From assembly GCF_002893765.1 (NCBI RefSeq), contig NZ_CP025938.1, positions 2,685,501 to 2,749,500 of the forward strand: a DNA stretch of 64,000 nucleotides. Reading direction: 5' to 3'. The notes below the pieces were generated by a model, which did no database searches, was not told where the DNA came from, and saw only the letters and a list, made by a program, of their open reading frames with translations. This DNA comes from Tamlana carrageenivorans. Its GTDB lineage: Bacteria; Bacteroidota; Bacteroidia; Flavobacteriales; Flavobacteriaceae. This document shows positions 53,565-62,267 of the stretch, piece by piece. Each line of letters opens with the position of its first letter. The first letter of the stretch is position 1. Made by a program: the position numbers and the translations under genes.

Positions 53565-55061
53565 ATGAAAAACAAAGTCTTATTTATCGTAACCATTATT
53601 GTCGTATTTCTTTTGGGGCTTTTGGCTTCAAGTATTGTCAATAGAAAATCTGAAGCTAAATATAAATATGTTCCTCAGGTTAATATTGCCGAAAATGAAC
53701 CTAGAAATGAAGTTTGGGGTGAAAATTTCCCCTTAGAATATCAATCCTATATGCAAACTTTAGATACCACTTTTGCGTCTATGCAAGGAGGATCTGCGAT
53801 GCGAGATGTACTTGAAGAAGATCCGAATTTAGTGGTGTTGTTTGCAGGTTATGGATTTTCTAAAGATTATAATCAGGGGAGAGGGCATGCCTATGCTGTT
53901 GAAGATATTCATAATACCTTACGTACTGGAGGCCCTAAAGGAAAAGGAGACGGACCAATGCCTTCTACTTGTTGGACCTGTAAGAGTCCAGATGTGCCAC
54001 GCTTAATGAATGAAATTGGTGTTGCCGAGTTTTATAGCGGAAAGTGGGCCGATAAAGGGGAAGAAATTGTAAATCCTATTGGTTGTGCCGATTGCCATAA
54101 CCCTAAAACTATGAAGTTGCGTATTACCAGACCTGCTCTGGTTGAGGCTTTCGATGCTATGGGTAAAGATATCAATCAAGCGACCCATAATGAAATGCGC
54201 TCTTTGGTTTGTGCACAATGCCATGTTGAATATTATTTTAATAAAAATTTACCGGGTAAAGAAGGTGTACCATATCTCGTTTTTCCTTGGAAAGATGGTA
54301 TGACCGTGGAAGATATGGAGAAATATTATGATAACTTAGAATTTTCAGATTGGACTCATAAACTTAGTAAAACGCCAATGTTGAAAGCGCAACATCCCGG
54401 TTATGAAACATTTACAACGGGTGTGCATGCCGATCGTGGTGTGTCTTGTGCCGACTGCCATATGCCTTATAAGAGTGAGGGCGGACAAAAATTTACAGAT
54501 CACCACATTCAATCGCCTTTAAATAACACGTCTAATGCGTGTCAAGTGTGCCATAGAGAAGAATCAAGTAAGCTGATTGAGAACGTCTATGAGCGCCAAA
54601 GAAAAGCGACTGAAAATCGTGTAAAGTTAGAAGGGTTATTAGTAAAAGCTCATGTTGAAGCTAAAAAATGTTGGGATCTTGGTGCTACCGAGGCACAGAT
54701 GAAACCTATATTAACCGATATTCGTCATGGACAATGGCGTTGGGATTATTCTGCGGCTGCACACGGTGCTTCTTTCCATTCCCCAGTTGAAACGGCTCGA
54801 GTTATTGCTGGTGGTTTAGTGATTGCTCAAGAGGCACGCGTAAAATTAGCACGACTTTTAGCAGATTTAGGTCATAACGCGCCTGTAGAAATGCCTGATA
54901 TTTCTACTAAAGAAAAAGCTCAGGAATATATTGGGTTAGATATGGAAAAATTAAGAGCAGAAAAAGAAGCATTCAAAAAGAATTTATTGCCAAAATGGCT
55001 TGAGGCTGCCAAAAAACGAGAAGACAATATGCCTATCAATGCGGTTTCTGCAACGAACTAA
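53565..55061 (+). CDS. nrfA: Ammonia-forming cytochrome c nitrite reductase NrfA
   Basis: 498 residues. It reduces nitrite to ammonia with six electrons. Five heme sites: the catalytic heme with the diagnostic CxxCK motif (CWTCK) near residue 135, then CADCH, CAQCH, CADCH and CQVCH. N-terminal signal-anchor (VLFIVTIIVVFLLGLLAS). The ENFPLEYQSYMQT stretch is typical. Together with nrfH it gives nitrite respiration or detoxification. Confidence 0.96.
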   Translation: MKNKVLFIVTIIVVFLLGLLASSIVNRKSEAKYKYVPQVNIAENEPRNEVWGENFPLEYQSYMQTLDTTFASMQGGSAMRDVLEEDPNLVVLFAGYGFSKDYNQGRGHAYAVEDIHNTLRTGGPKGKGDGPMPSTCWTCKSPDVPRLMNEIGVAEFYSGKWADKGEEIVNPIGCADCHNPKTMKLRITRPALVEAFDAMGKDINQATHNEMRSLVCAQCHVEYYFNKNLPGKEGVPYLVFPWKDGMTVEDMEKYYDNLEFSDWTHKLSKTPMLKAQHPGYETFTTGVHADRGVSCADCHMPYKSEGGQKFTDHHIQSPLNNTSNACQVCHREESSKLIENVYERQRKATENRVKLEGLLVKAHVEAKKCWDLGATEAQMKPILTDIRHGQWRWDYSAAAHGASFHSPVETARVIAGGLVIAQEARVKLARLLADLGHNAPVEMPDISTKEKAQEYIGLDMEKLRAEKEAFKKNLLPKWLEAAKKREDNMPINAVSATN

Positions 55062-55090
55062 AAATTAACACTTCTTAAAATTATTTATAC

Positions 55091-55126
55091 GAAAGATACC
55101 TTGTTTTATATAATAAGGTATCTTTC
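55091..55126 (+). terminator. Intrinsic terminator after nrfA
   Basis: Perfect 12-bp stem GAAAGATACCTT / AAGGTATCTTTC with a 12-nt loop; only a weak T run follows (AATTT). It separates nrfHA from ccsBA and may be partial. Confidence 0.7.
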
Positions 55127-55154
55127 AATTTAAAATAAGGTCACCTATTTATAT

Positions 55155-58100
55155 ATGAATAAAATCTACCGCGTATTTGCCTCTCCTATATTAGCTGTTT
55201 TACTTTTATTAATTTTTGCGGTGTCTATGGCTACCGCCACTTTTATTGAAAATGATTTCGGAACAGCAACAGCATGGAAAATAATTTATGATTCTTGGTG
55301 GTTTGAAGTTGTTATGCTGGGCTTAGGACTTTGTTTTGTAATGAACATTTATAAGTACAGATTATGGCGCCTAGAAAAATGGTCGGTATTGACTTTTCAT
55401 TTAGCTTTTATTATTATTTTAATAGGTGCAGGTATTACCCGTTACGCTTCTTATGGTGGTGTTATGCGAATTCGTGAAGGTGCTTCTTCAAATATGATAA
55501 TTTCCACGAATAATTATTTACACGTTCATCTTTCTAATGGAGAAAAAACGAAAACACTTCGTAAAAAAATCAACTTTTCACCAATAAGTAATAATGATTT
55601 TGAAATAAAAACGGATTTTCAAAATCTCCCAATTACCATATCTTATAATGAATTTATAGCGGATGCTGTTCCAGAAATTATAGATGATGTAGATGATGGT
55701 AAACCGTTAATTCAAATGGTAGTGTCTGCTGGAAGTGGAAGAGAAACCGTGTATTTGGAAAAAGGAGAAATAGAGAGTATCGGTGAACATCAACATAAAA
55801 TTGGTTTTGAGGTGGATCGAGCCGATGTGATTAATATCACCGAAAAGGACGGAATGTTTAAAATACGGTCCCCTAGAAATTTAAGCACTTTTGTGATGGC
55901 AACCGAAACGGCTGGAACCATTGTTAAAGATAGCCTTCATAACATAGCGCTTAGAACCTTATATCGGGATGGTGATGCCTCTTTTGTGCCTCTATCTTAT
56001 CATCCTAAGGCTAAAATTGGTCTAATATCTGTTTCTGAAAAACCAAAAGATAATGATGAACAAAAAGACGATGCTTTACTTGTAGATGTTACCGTAGGGG
56101 ATAAAACAAAAACTGGTACTTTATTATATAGGGAAGGTTTTTTACCAACCAAACACGAACTTGATGTTAATAACATTCAAGTATCGTTGTCCTATGGGGC
56201 AGAACCCATTATCACCCCATTTTCAATTAAATTAAATGACTTTCAACTAGAGCGTTACCCGGGTTCTACGAGTCCGTCGGCTTATGCTAGTGAAATAAGT
56301 GTTATTGATGGAGATAAGGTTATGCCGTATCGTATATACATGAATCATGTGTTAGATTACGAAGGGTTTCGTTTCTTTCAAGCGAGTTATGATACCGATG
56401 AACTCGGAACTGTTTTAGCTGTAAACCATGACGCCCTGGGTACCAACATAACTTATTTAGGGTATTTTTTAATGATGATAGGGATGTTTTTTACGCTTTT
56501 TAATAAAAACTCACGTTTTTGGATGATTAATAATAAGTTGAAAAAACTTAAAATGAAAAGCGTAACCTTAGTATTAATCTTTTTATGTTGTTCTTTAGGA
56601 AGTTTTGCCCAAAATAAAACTCCGGAAATAAACATTCAAACGATAAAACAGTTGGAGGTTGATGAGCAGCATGCCGAAATGTTTGGTCGTTTAATGGTTC
56701 AGGATTTGGATGGGCGAATAAAACCAATGAACACTTTAGCTTCAGAATTCTTAAGAAAACTAACCAGAAAGCCATATTTTAAATTTTCTCAACACGGGGA
56801 AAGCATTTCTTTAAGTGCCAATCAAGCTTTTCTTGCCATGCAATCGGCTTCTAATATTTGGCAATATATTCCTTTAATAAAGGTTGATGTTGAAAAAGGA
56901 GGCGATGTGTTTAAAGCGTTAGAAGTTAGTGAGGGCGGTTTGGTTTCCTTTGTAGGGCTCTTAGATGAAAAAGGTAAATATAGATTGGGCGAGGTTGTTG
57001 AGGTAGCTAATAAAAAGAAACCTGCCGAACGAAGTGAATTTGATAAAGAAGTTATAAAAGTTGATGAACGCTTTAATATCCTGTATAATGTGTTTTCTGG
57101 AAATTATTTAAAGGTGTTTCCTAATAGTAATGATGAAAACAATAAATGGCATAGTCAAACGTATGATTTTTTAGATTTCCCAGAGGAGGACGCACAATTT
57201 GCACAAAAAATTATTCCAAGTTATTTTAATGATGTTAATAAAAAAGATTGGGTTGCGGCCAGCGAAAAATTGGAGTATATCAAAACATTCCAAGATGTTT
57301 TGGGTAAAGACATTATTCCATCCCGAAAAAGAATAGAAGCCGAGTTGTGGTATAATGAGCTTAACTTAAATTTTTGGCTGTTTCAGGTTTTCTTTACTTT
57401 AGGAGTTCTTCTATTATTTTTAGCTGTATTAAAAGTGTTCACTAAAGGAAAGATTATAGATTTTGCATGGAACCTAATGATAATATTAACACTCGTAAGT
57501 TTTATTGCTTTTACAGGAAATATTATATTAAGATGGTATGTGGCACAGCACGCCCCTTGGAGTAATGGTTACGAAATGCTTGTTTTTGTGTCTTGGGTAT
57601 TGTTACTATGTGGTTTGATGACTTTTAGAAAGTCAGATTTTGCATTGCCATTAGCGACATTGTTTTCAGGAGCCTTATTGTTTGTGAGTTATTTAGATTG
57701 GTTAAGTCCGGAAATTACCAATTTAATGCCTGTATTAAAATCGTATTGGTTAAAAATTCATGTTGCAACCATTGTTAGTAGTTATGCGCCTCTAGCACTT
57801 TCAGCAATTTTAGGTTTTATGGCGCTTTTATTAATGATTTTTAAAACTGAAAAAACACAGAAGGAAATTGATATACGTATCAAAGAGTTGAGTTATATTA
57901 ATGAAATTTCTATGACTATTGGGTTGTTTGTATTGTCGGTTGGAACTTTTCTTGGTGGTGTTTGGGCTAATGAATCATGGGGACGCTACTGGGCCTGGGA
58001 TCCCAAAGAAACTTGGGCTTTAATTAGTATAATTGTATATGCTGTAGTATTACACTTAAGGTTAATTCCTGGTTTAAAAAGCATGTATGTGCTGAACACT

Positions 58101-58304
58101 TCTAGTGTGTTTGCTTTTGGATCTATTATTATGACCTCTTTTGGGGTTAATTATTATTTGTCAGGATTACATAGTTATGCAGCAGGTGATCCTTTACCTA
58201 TTCCCAAATTTATTTATGTTATAATAATCTTAGTGGTAGTGGTTGCTTTTGTAGCCTTTTTTAGAAAACAAAAATTTCGAAAAAGCAAATCCAATCCACT
58301 TTAA
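55155..58304 (+). CDS. Fused cytochrome c biogenesis protein CcsB-CcsA (ResB-ResC)
   Basis: 1049 residues. Residues 1-460 are ResB/CcsB-like with four transmembrane helices and a periplasmic domain; a helix (TLVLIFLCCSLGSFAQ) near 470 follows a possible internal start; residues about 700-1049 are CcsA-like with eight helices and the WWD-type stretch WGRYWAWDPKETWALIS. It exports heme and attaches it to apocytochromes such as NrfH and NrfA, whose genes lie just upstream. The CxxCK heme of NrfA needs a dedicated CcsA-type partner, which this could be. The fusion is usual in the group. Confidence 0.9.
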   Translation: MNKIYRVFASPILAVLLLLIFAVSMATATFIENDFGTATAWKIIYDSWWFEVVMLGLGLCFVMNIYKYRLWRLEKWSVLTFHLAFIIILIGAGITRYASYGGVMRIREGASSNMIISTNNYLHVHLSNGEKTKTLRKKINFSPISNNDFEIKTDFQNLPITISYNEFIADAVPEIIDDVDDGKPLIQMVVSAGSGRETVYLEKGEIESIGEHQHKIGFEVDRADVINITEKDGMFKIRSPRNLSTFVMATETAGTIVKDSLHNIALRTLYRDGDASFVPLSYHPKAKIGLISVSEKPKDNDEQKDDALLVDVTVGDKTKTGTLLYREGFLPTKHELDVNNIQVSLSYGAEPIITPFSIKLNDFQLERYPGSTSPSAYASEISVIDGDKVMPYRIYMNHVLDYEGFRFFQASYDTDELGTVLAVNHDALGTNITYLGYFLMMIGMFFTLFNKNSRFWMINNKLKKLKMKSVTLVLIFLCCSLGSFAQNKTPEINIQTIKQLEVDEQHAEMFGRLMVQDLDGRIKPMNTLASEFLRKLTRKPYFKFSQHGESISLSANQAFLAMQSASNIWQYIPLIKVDVEKGGDVFKALEVSEGGLVSFVGLLDEKGKYRLGEVVEVANKKKPAERSEFDKEVIKVDERFNILYNVFSGNYLKVFPNSNDENNKWHSQTYDFLDFPEEDAQFAQKIIPSYFNDVNKKDWVAASEKLEYIKTFQDVLGKDIIPSRKRIEAELWYNELNLNFWLFQVFFTLGVLLLFLAVLKVFTKGKIIDFAWNLMIILTLVSFIAFTGNIILRWYVAQHAPWSNGYEMLVFVSWVLLLCGLMTFRKSDFALPLATLFSGALLFVSYLDWLSPEITNLMPVLKSYWLKIHVATIVSSYAPLALSAILGFMALLLMIFKTEKTQKEIDIRIKELSYINEISMTIGLFVLSVGTFLGGVWANESWGRYWAWDPKETWALISIIVYAVVLHLRLIPGLKSMYVLNTSSVFAFGSIIMTSFGVNYYLSGLHSYAAGDPLPIPKFIYVIIILVVVVAFVAFFRKQKFRKSKSNPL

Positions 58305-58397
58305 CGCTGTTCAGCCCTAATTATTGTGATTTCATCGAATTTTTAGCTTTTTTTGGTTAGAATACGTAAAAAAAAATAAAAAAAGCCGATAAAACGC

Positions 58398-58427
58398 TTG
58401 GTAATTTCGGTTAATTACATAAATTTG
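58398..58427 (+). promoter_or_regulatory. Promoter upstream of the gene at 58453
   Basis: TTG (58398-58400), 19 nt, TAAATTTG (58420-58427); the ATG is 25 nt on. It is a close match to the Bacteroidota consensus. Confidence 0.65.
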
Positions 58428-58452
58428 TTGCACTAACCCTAAAATCTTTAAC

Positions 58453-58899
58453 ATGAGAATTAAATTAATCTTACTAGGTTTTGGCCTATTCCTAGTATCG
58501 AGCATTTCTTTTGCTCAAAAGTCTGATGGTCCAAAAAGCATCATTAGTGACAAAGTTAAGATAAAAAAATATCATAATATTGAAGAGTTAGAGCGAATGG
58601 CGAAAGGTGAAGTATTAGCACTGTATAGAGAGCGTAACACTGTTCTAACCAGAATATTACCTTATATTGCATTTGCGACAAAACCTGGGGTTACTATGGT
58701 TACTTTGGGGATTCCTACAAATAGTGCTAACGTTAAGGCTTTGGATAATCAATTAGAAGCGGCAGATGAGTACGTTAATAGTACAACCTTCTTTTTGAAT
58801 GAATACTTACCATATGCGGATACTAGAAATTTAATTTCAGGTATTTTGTTTTATGAAGAAATTATGAAGTCATTACATACTTTTAATGAGTATCGTTAA
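58453..58899 (+). CDS. Secreted hypothetical protein
   Basis: 148 residues with a signal peptide (LILLGFGLFLVSSISFAQ). The mature protein is helical (KIKKYHNIEELERMAKGEVL, then DNQLEAADEYVNSTTFFLNE). No lipobox and no sorting domain. Not recognised. It is followed by a strong terminator, so it is a single-gene unit. Confidence 0.6.
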   Translation: MRIKLILLGFGLFLVSSISFAQKSDGPKSIISDKVKIKKYHNIEELERMAKGEVLALYRERNTVLTRILPYIAFATKPGVTMVTLGIPTNSANVKALDNQLEAADEYVNSTTFFLNEYLPYADTRNLISGILFYEEIMKSLHTFNEYR

Positions 58900-58936
58900 T
58901 TTATTATTTCATTAAATTATATAAACATTATTTATT

Positions 58937-58970
58937 AATGCTACCTAAGTTTTAAACTTAGGTAGCATTT
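58937..58970 (+). terminator. Intrinsic terminator
   Basis: Stem AATGCTACCTAAGTTT / AAACTTAGGTAGCATT with almost no loop, then TCTAG. Nearly symmetrical, so it could work from both sides. Confidence 0.75.
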
Positions 58971-59114
58971 CTAGTTTAGAAAAGGTGTTAGACTATAGTT
59001 TTACAACTTGTTAATTATTAATTATAAAATAAAAAGTTGGTATTAGTTAATAACTGCGATTTTTTATAAAATTGTGTTTAAAAGAAAAAATGACAAATTT
59101 TAAGGTATAAGTGT

Positions 59115-59205
59115 GTATTTCGTCGATAGTATTTCCTTGAAAACAAACTTATTTTGTGTATTTAGTCGAAATAATTGGTATTTCGTGGGTTTTTTATTAA
59201 ATTTG
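59115..59205 (+). promoter_or_regulatory. Promoter with GTATTT direct repeats upstream of 59260
   Basis: TTG (59175-59177), 20 nt, TAAATTTG (59198-59205). Upstream are direct repeats GTATTTCGTCGA (59115), GTATTTCC (59129), GTATTTAGTCGA (59158) and GTATTTCGTGG (59178). Repeats in one orientation suggest a regulator binding site. The rest of the gap 58971-59114 is AT-rich with nothing recognised. Confidence 0.45.
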
Positions 59206-59259
59206 ATTAATTATTGATCTAAAAATCATACTTTGGTTTTAATCATAAATCTTTTAACT

Positions 59260-60576
59260 ATGAAAAAAATTACCCTTACCGTTTTCATGTTCCTTTTTGT
59301 ATTTGCAAATGTTGTGGCTCAACAAGAGAAAGGAATTATAGGAAAAGACAACTGGCTTAATAATTGGACAGACTTTCAGTCTAATGGTCAAGATGACCAT
59401 GTGGAGCCCACTCAGATTTTAACAGGAAACATTACAGAGGATAAACGGTTAGTTAAAAGGCATGTTTATTTATTAGTTGGGAGTATATTCGTTACTAATA
59501 ATGCTGTGCTAACAATTGAGCCAGGAACTGTGATTATTGGGGATTATGCTAGTAAAGCTTCTTTAACAATTGCTAAAGGTGCAAGCATCGTTGCTAGTGG
59601 ATTGGAGACAGATCCAATTATTTTTACGTCCAATCGTCGTGTTAAAAAATCTGGTGATTGGGGCGGTGTAATTATTCTTGGTGATGCGGCAACTAATAAA
59701 TTTGGTAACGGTTCTGTGGCTTCATTTTACACCAGACTTGATCCAGCAAATTATGCGCATACTAATTTTGGTGGTGAAAATCCAAATTCTAACTCAGGAC
59801 TGCTTAAATATGTAAGAATTGAGTACGCAGGCAGCCGTGTTAAATCGGGTTTGAACTTTAACGGTTTGATGTTGGCTGGAGTAGGAAGGGAGACTGTTTT
59901 GGAAAACGTTATGGTTAGTAATTCTGGAGGAAACTCGGTAGAAATTTGGGGAGGCAATGTGGTCTTAAATAAATTTGTGTCTTACAAATCTACTCAAACT
60001 GATTATAAATTTAATTATGGTGTTCAAGGTGAGCTAATTAATTCTTTAGCTGTTAGGTCTCCATACGTTTCAAGTAGCAGTGGTGCTAAAAGTTTAGAAG
60101 TGGTCGCTTATAGTGAAAGACAGGAAGTAGATTTCTCTAAACCATCAACAGTAGTTAAAGCTCAAAATATTACCGTTTTAAATTCTTCTAAAGATTTAAG
60201 AGAGGATATTAGAATGGGTTTAGTGAAAGAAGGTGTGTATGTTGGAGAACACGCATCGCTGGATATGAATAAAAGTGTAATATCCGGATTTAATCCAGCT
60301 GTAATTTTTGAAAATAAAATTCAAATTAACCAAGAAAGCTTGGATAAAATAAAATTTACAAATATGTATTTCAATAATTGTAATGGAAACATTTTTGTTG
60401 AAAATAATGCAAATAATGAAGATTTAGAAAATTGGTATGGTAACCACGCGTTTTTTAATGTGTATTCAAAAGGTCATGATGCCGAAACTTTTATTGAAAT
60501 AAACAATCTTAGAAGACCAGATTATAGGTTGCGTATTAATAAAATTATTGCATCAAACGATTCTGATTCAAACTAA
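59260..60576 (+). CDS. Secreted parallel beta-helix protein
   Basis: 438 residues from ATG 59260, with signal peptide (ITLTVFMFLFVFANVVAQQ); a TTG upstream would add nine residues. The middle has stacked short strands with Gly and Asn turns (LTIEPGTVIIGDYASKASLT, then WGGVIILGDAATNKFG and VRIEYAG), the layout of right-handed beta-helix surface proteins in flavobacteria. No T9SS sorting domain was recognised at the end. Might be a cell-surface adhesin or a cargo carrier. Confidence 0.7.
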   Translation: MKKITLTVFMFLFVFANVVAQQEKGIIGKDNWLNNWTDFQSNGQDDHVEPTQILTGNITEDKRLVKRHVYLLVGSIFVTNNAVLTIEPGTVIIGDYASKASLTIAKGASIVASGLETDPIIFTSNRRVKKSGDWGGVIILGDAATNKFGNGSVASFYTRLDPANYAHTNFGGENPNSNSGLLKYVRIEYAGSRVKSGLNFNGLMLAGVGRETVLENVMVSNSGGNSVEIWGGNVVLNKFVSYKSTQTDYKFNYGVQGELINSLAVRSPYVSSSSGAKSLEVVAYSERQEVDFSKPSTVVKAQNITVLNSSKDLREDIRMGLVKEGVYVGEHASLDMNKSVISGFNPAVIFENKIQINQESLDKIKFTNMYFNNCNGNIFVENNANNEDLENWYGNHAFFNVYSKGHDAETFIEINNLRRPDYRLRINKIIASNDSDSN

Positions 60577-60688
60577 AAATCCTTTTTATTATTAATAATA
60601 AATGGAAACTATTTAAGATAATTAGAGTAGATAAAACAAACCTGACTAACCCAAATCGTTCTACACATTTTATCTAAAACTTATAGCT

Positions 60689-60726
60689 TACATCATATAG
60701 TTTGTTTAAACAAACTATATGATGTA
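60689..60726. repeat. Perfect 38-bp palindrome
   Basis: TACATCATATAGTTTGTTT is followed at once by its exact complement. There is no spacer and no T run after it. It lies 112 nt after the beta-helix gene and 55 nt before the next gene: a terminator or an operator. Confidence 0.7.
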
Positions 60727-60781
60727 TAAGTCATAACAACGTTTTATTCGTTGCAGTGATGAGTGAGTTTTATGTCTTTTT

Positions 60782-62266
60782 ATGGGAAAACCTCAAATGA
60801 AAAATTTCACGCTAGTACATATTGTTACTTTTTTCCTTTTAATTTTTTCTAATGTAGTACAAGGACAAGTTGTTATAACGAAGCCTAATTTAATTGGTTT
60901 TAATCAGGCTTGTGCTAGTGATGGATTTAATGAATATAGTATTTCTTTTTCTTTTTCACCAGAAACCGCACTTGGTACATCTAATCAATTTATTTTAGAG
61001 CTTTCCGATGCCGAAGGAAGTTTTGCAAACAGTGAGGTTATTTTTACATCTGCAGCCGGAGCTATAGTTTCATCTCCAGCAACCATAACTTTTGCTGTCC
61101 CTAAAACGGTCTCTGGCGAATCCTATAAAGTTCGTGTAAAGAGTACGGAACCTGCGGCAACTAGCTCTGGTTCTAATGCATTTCCTGCGTATTATAAATT
61201 GCAGGACAGTCCGTTTACAATTAATAATTTAGTAGCGACAGCTAATTTTTGTTCGGGCGGAAGTTATCTTTTAACCATTGATAATCCTGGGGATGAAAAT
61301 AACGATTCCCCACTGCAATACCCTTCATTAACATATAACTGGTATCGAGAAACGAGTGCAACTACTAAAGAGTTTGTTGCTCATGGTAGTAGTTTAAATG
61401 TAACAACCTCAGGGAAATATTTTGTTGAAACTAATTATGGAACCTGTACTTCTAATTCGTATTCTAACCGTGTTACGGTTAACGAAATATCCACAGGCGT
61501 TACGGTATCTATCAATTCAAGTTTAGGTAATCCATTCTGTATGAGTGATGGGCCAACGACTTTAACCGCAACTGCTGGCGATAGTTATCAATGGAGTAAG
61601 GACGGTTTGCCTATTGATGGCGCAACCGACCAAACTTATATTACCAATAACTCAGGAGATTATGCTGTAAATGTAGATTTAGGAAGCTGTACAGCTACCG
61701 CAAACATAATATTGGATAATTCTGGTTTTTCTAGTAGTATTGGCGGTGTTCTTCTAGAGGAGGATAATGTTCTGGAGGATGATGAGTCTATTCTTGTTAC
61801 CATTACTACAGATGCTTCTAATCCTACTTTTACATGGTATCGCAACGATGCTCAAATTTCAGGAGAAACAAGCAATAGTTTTGTGGTCGATCAATTTGGA
61901 AGCTATAAAGTAGTGGTTTCGCAACCGTCGTCTACAGGTAGTTGTGTGGCTTCTACTGAATATTTGTTTACCGTTTCAGGCGGAGAAAACTATTTTCCAG
62001 ATGTGCCTGAAATACCTAATATTGTTAGCCCTAACGGCGATGGTATAAACGATACTTGGGTAATTCCTAAGGAATATGTTTCTGGGACTAATACAGAAGT
62101 CACCATTATAAGTCCACAGGGCAAAACGGTACTTCAAACTAATGATTATTTGAATAATTGGCCCGAGGATGCTATCGATTTTAAAAGTGTTAATCCAGTG
62201 TATTATTATATCATAACGACTTCAAACGGAAGTACAAGAAAAGGATCTTTAACAGTAATAAAATAA
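60782..62266 (+). CDS. Secreted Ig-like protein with gliding-motility-type C-terminal domain (T9SS type B cargo)
   Basis: 494 residues. Signal peptide TLVHIVTFFLLIFSNVVQG; ATG 60797 (MKNF) is an alternative start. Mid region has Ig-like repeats with Cys pairs (e.g. YQWSKDGLPIDGATDQTYIT and PTFTWYRNDAQISGETSNSF). The C-terminus (IPNIVSPNGDGINDTWVIPK, then VTIISPQGKTVLQTND) is the type B sorting domain found in gliding-motility-associated proteins. It directs secretion by the T9SS. The next gene is a PorP/SprF protein, the usual partner, 1 nt after its stop. Confidence 0.9.
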   Translation: MGKPQMKNFTLVHIVTFFLLIFSNVVQGQVVITKPNLIGFNQACASDGFNEYSISFSFSPETALGTSNQFILELSDAEGSFANSEVIFTSAAGAIVSSPATITFAVPKTVSGESYKVRVKSTEPAATSSGSNAFPAYYKLQDSPFTINNLVATANFCSGGSYLLTIDNPGDENNDSPLQYPSLTYNWYRETSATTKEFVAHGSSLNVTTSGKYFVETNYGTCTSNSYSNRVTVNEISTGVTVSINSSLGNPFCMSDGPTTLTATAGDSYQWSKDGLPIDGATDQTYITNNSGDYAVNVDLGSCTATANIILDNSGFSSSIGGVLLEEDNVLEDDESILVTITTDASNPTFTWYRNDAQISGETSNSFVVDQFGSYKVVVSQPSSTGSCVASTEYLFTVSGGENYFPDVPEIPNIVSPNGDGINDTWVIPKEYVSGTNTEVTIISPQGKTVLQTNDYLNNWPEDAIDFKSVNPVYYYIITTSNGSTRKGSLTVIK

Positions 62267-62267
62267 C

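Noticed and set aside
55155..58304. Two separate genes ccsB and ccsA, with an internal start near residue 465
   Set aside because: The frame is continuous and fused CcsBA proteins of this length are usual in Bacteroidota; the internal Met lies before a transmembrane helix but no gap or stop divides them.
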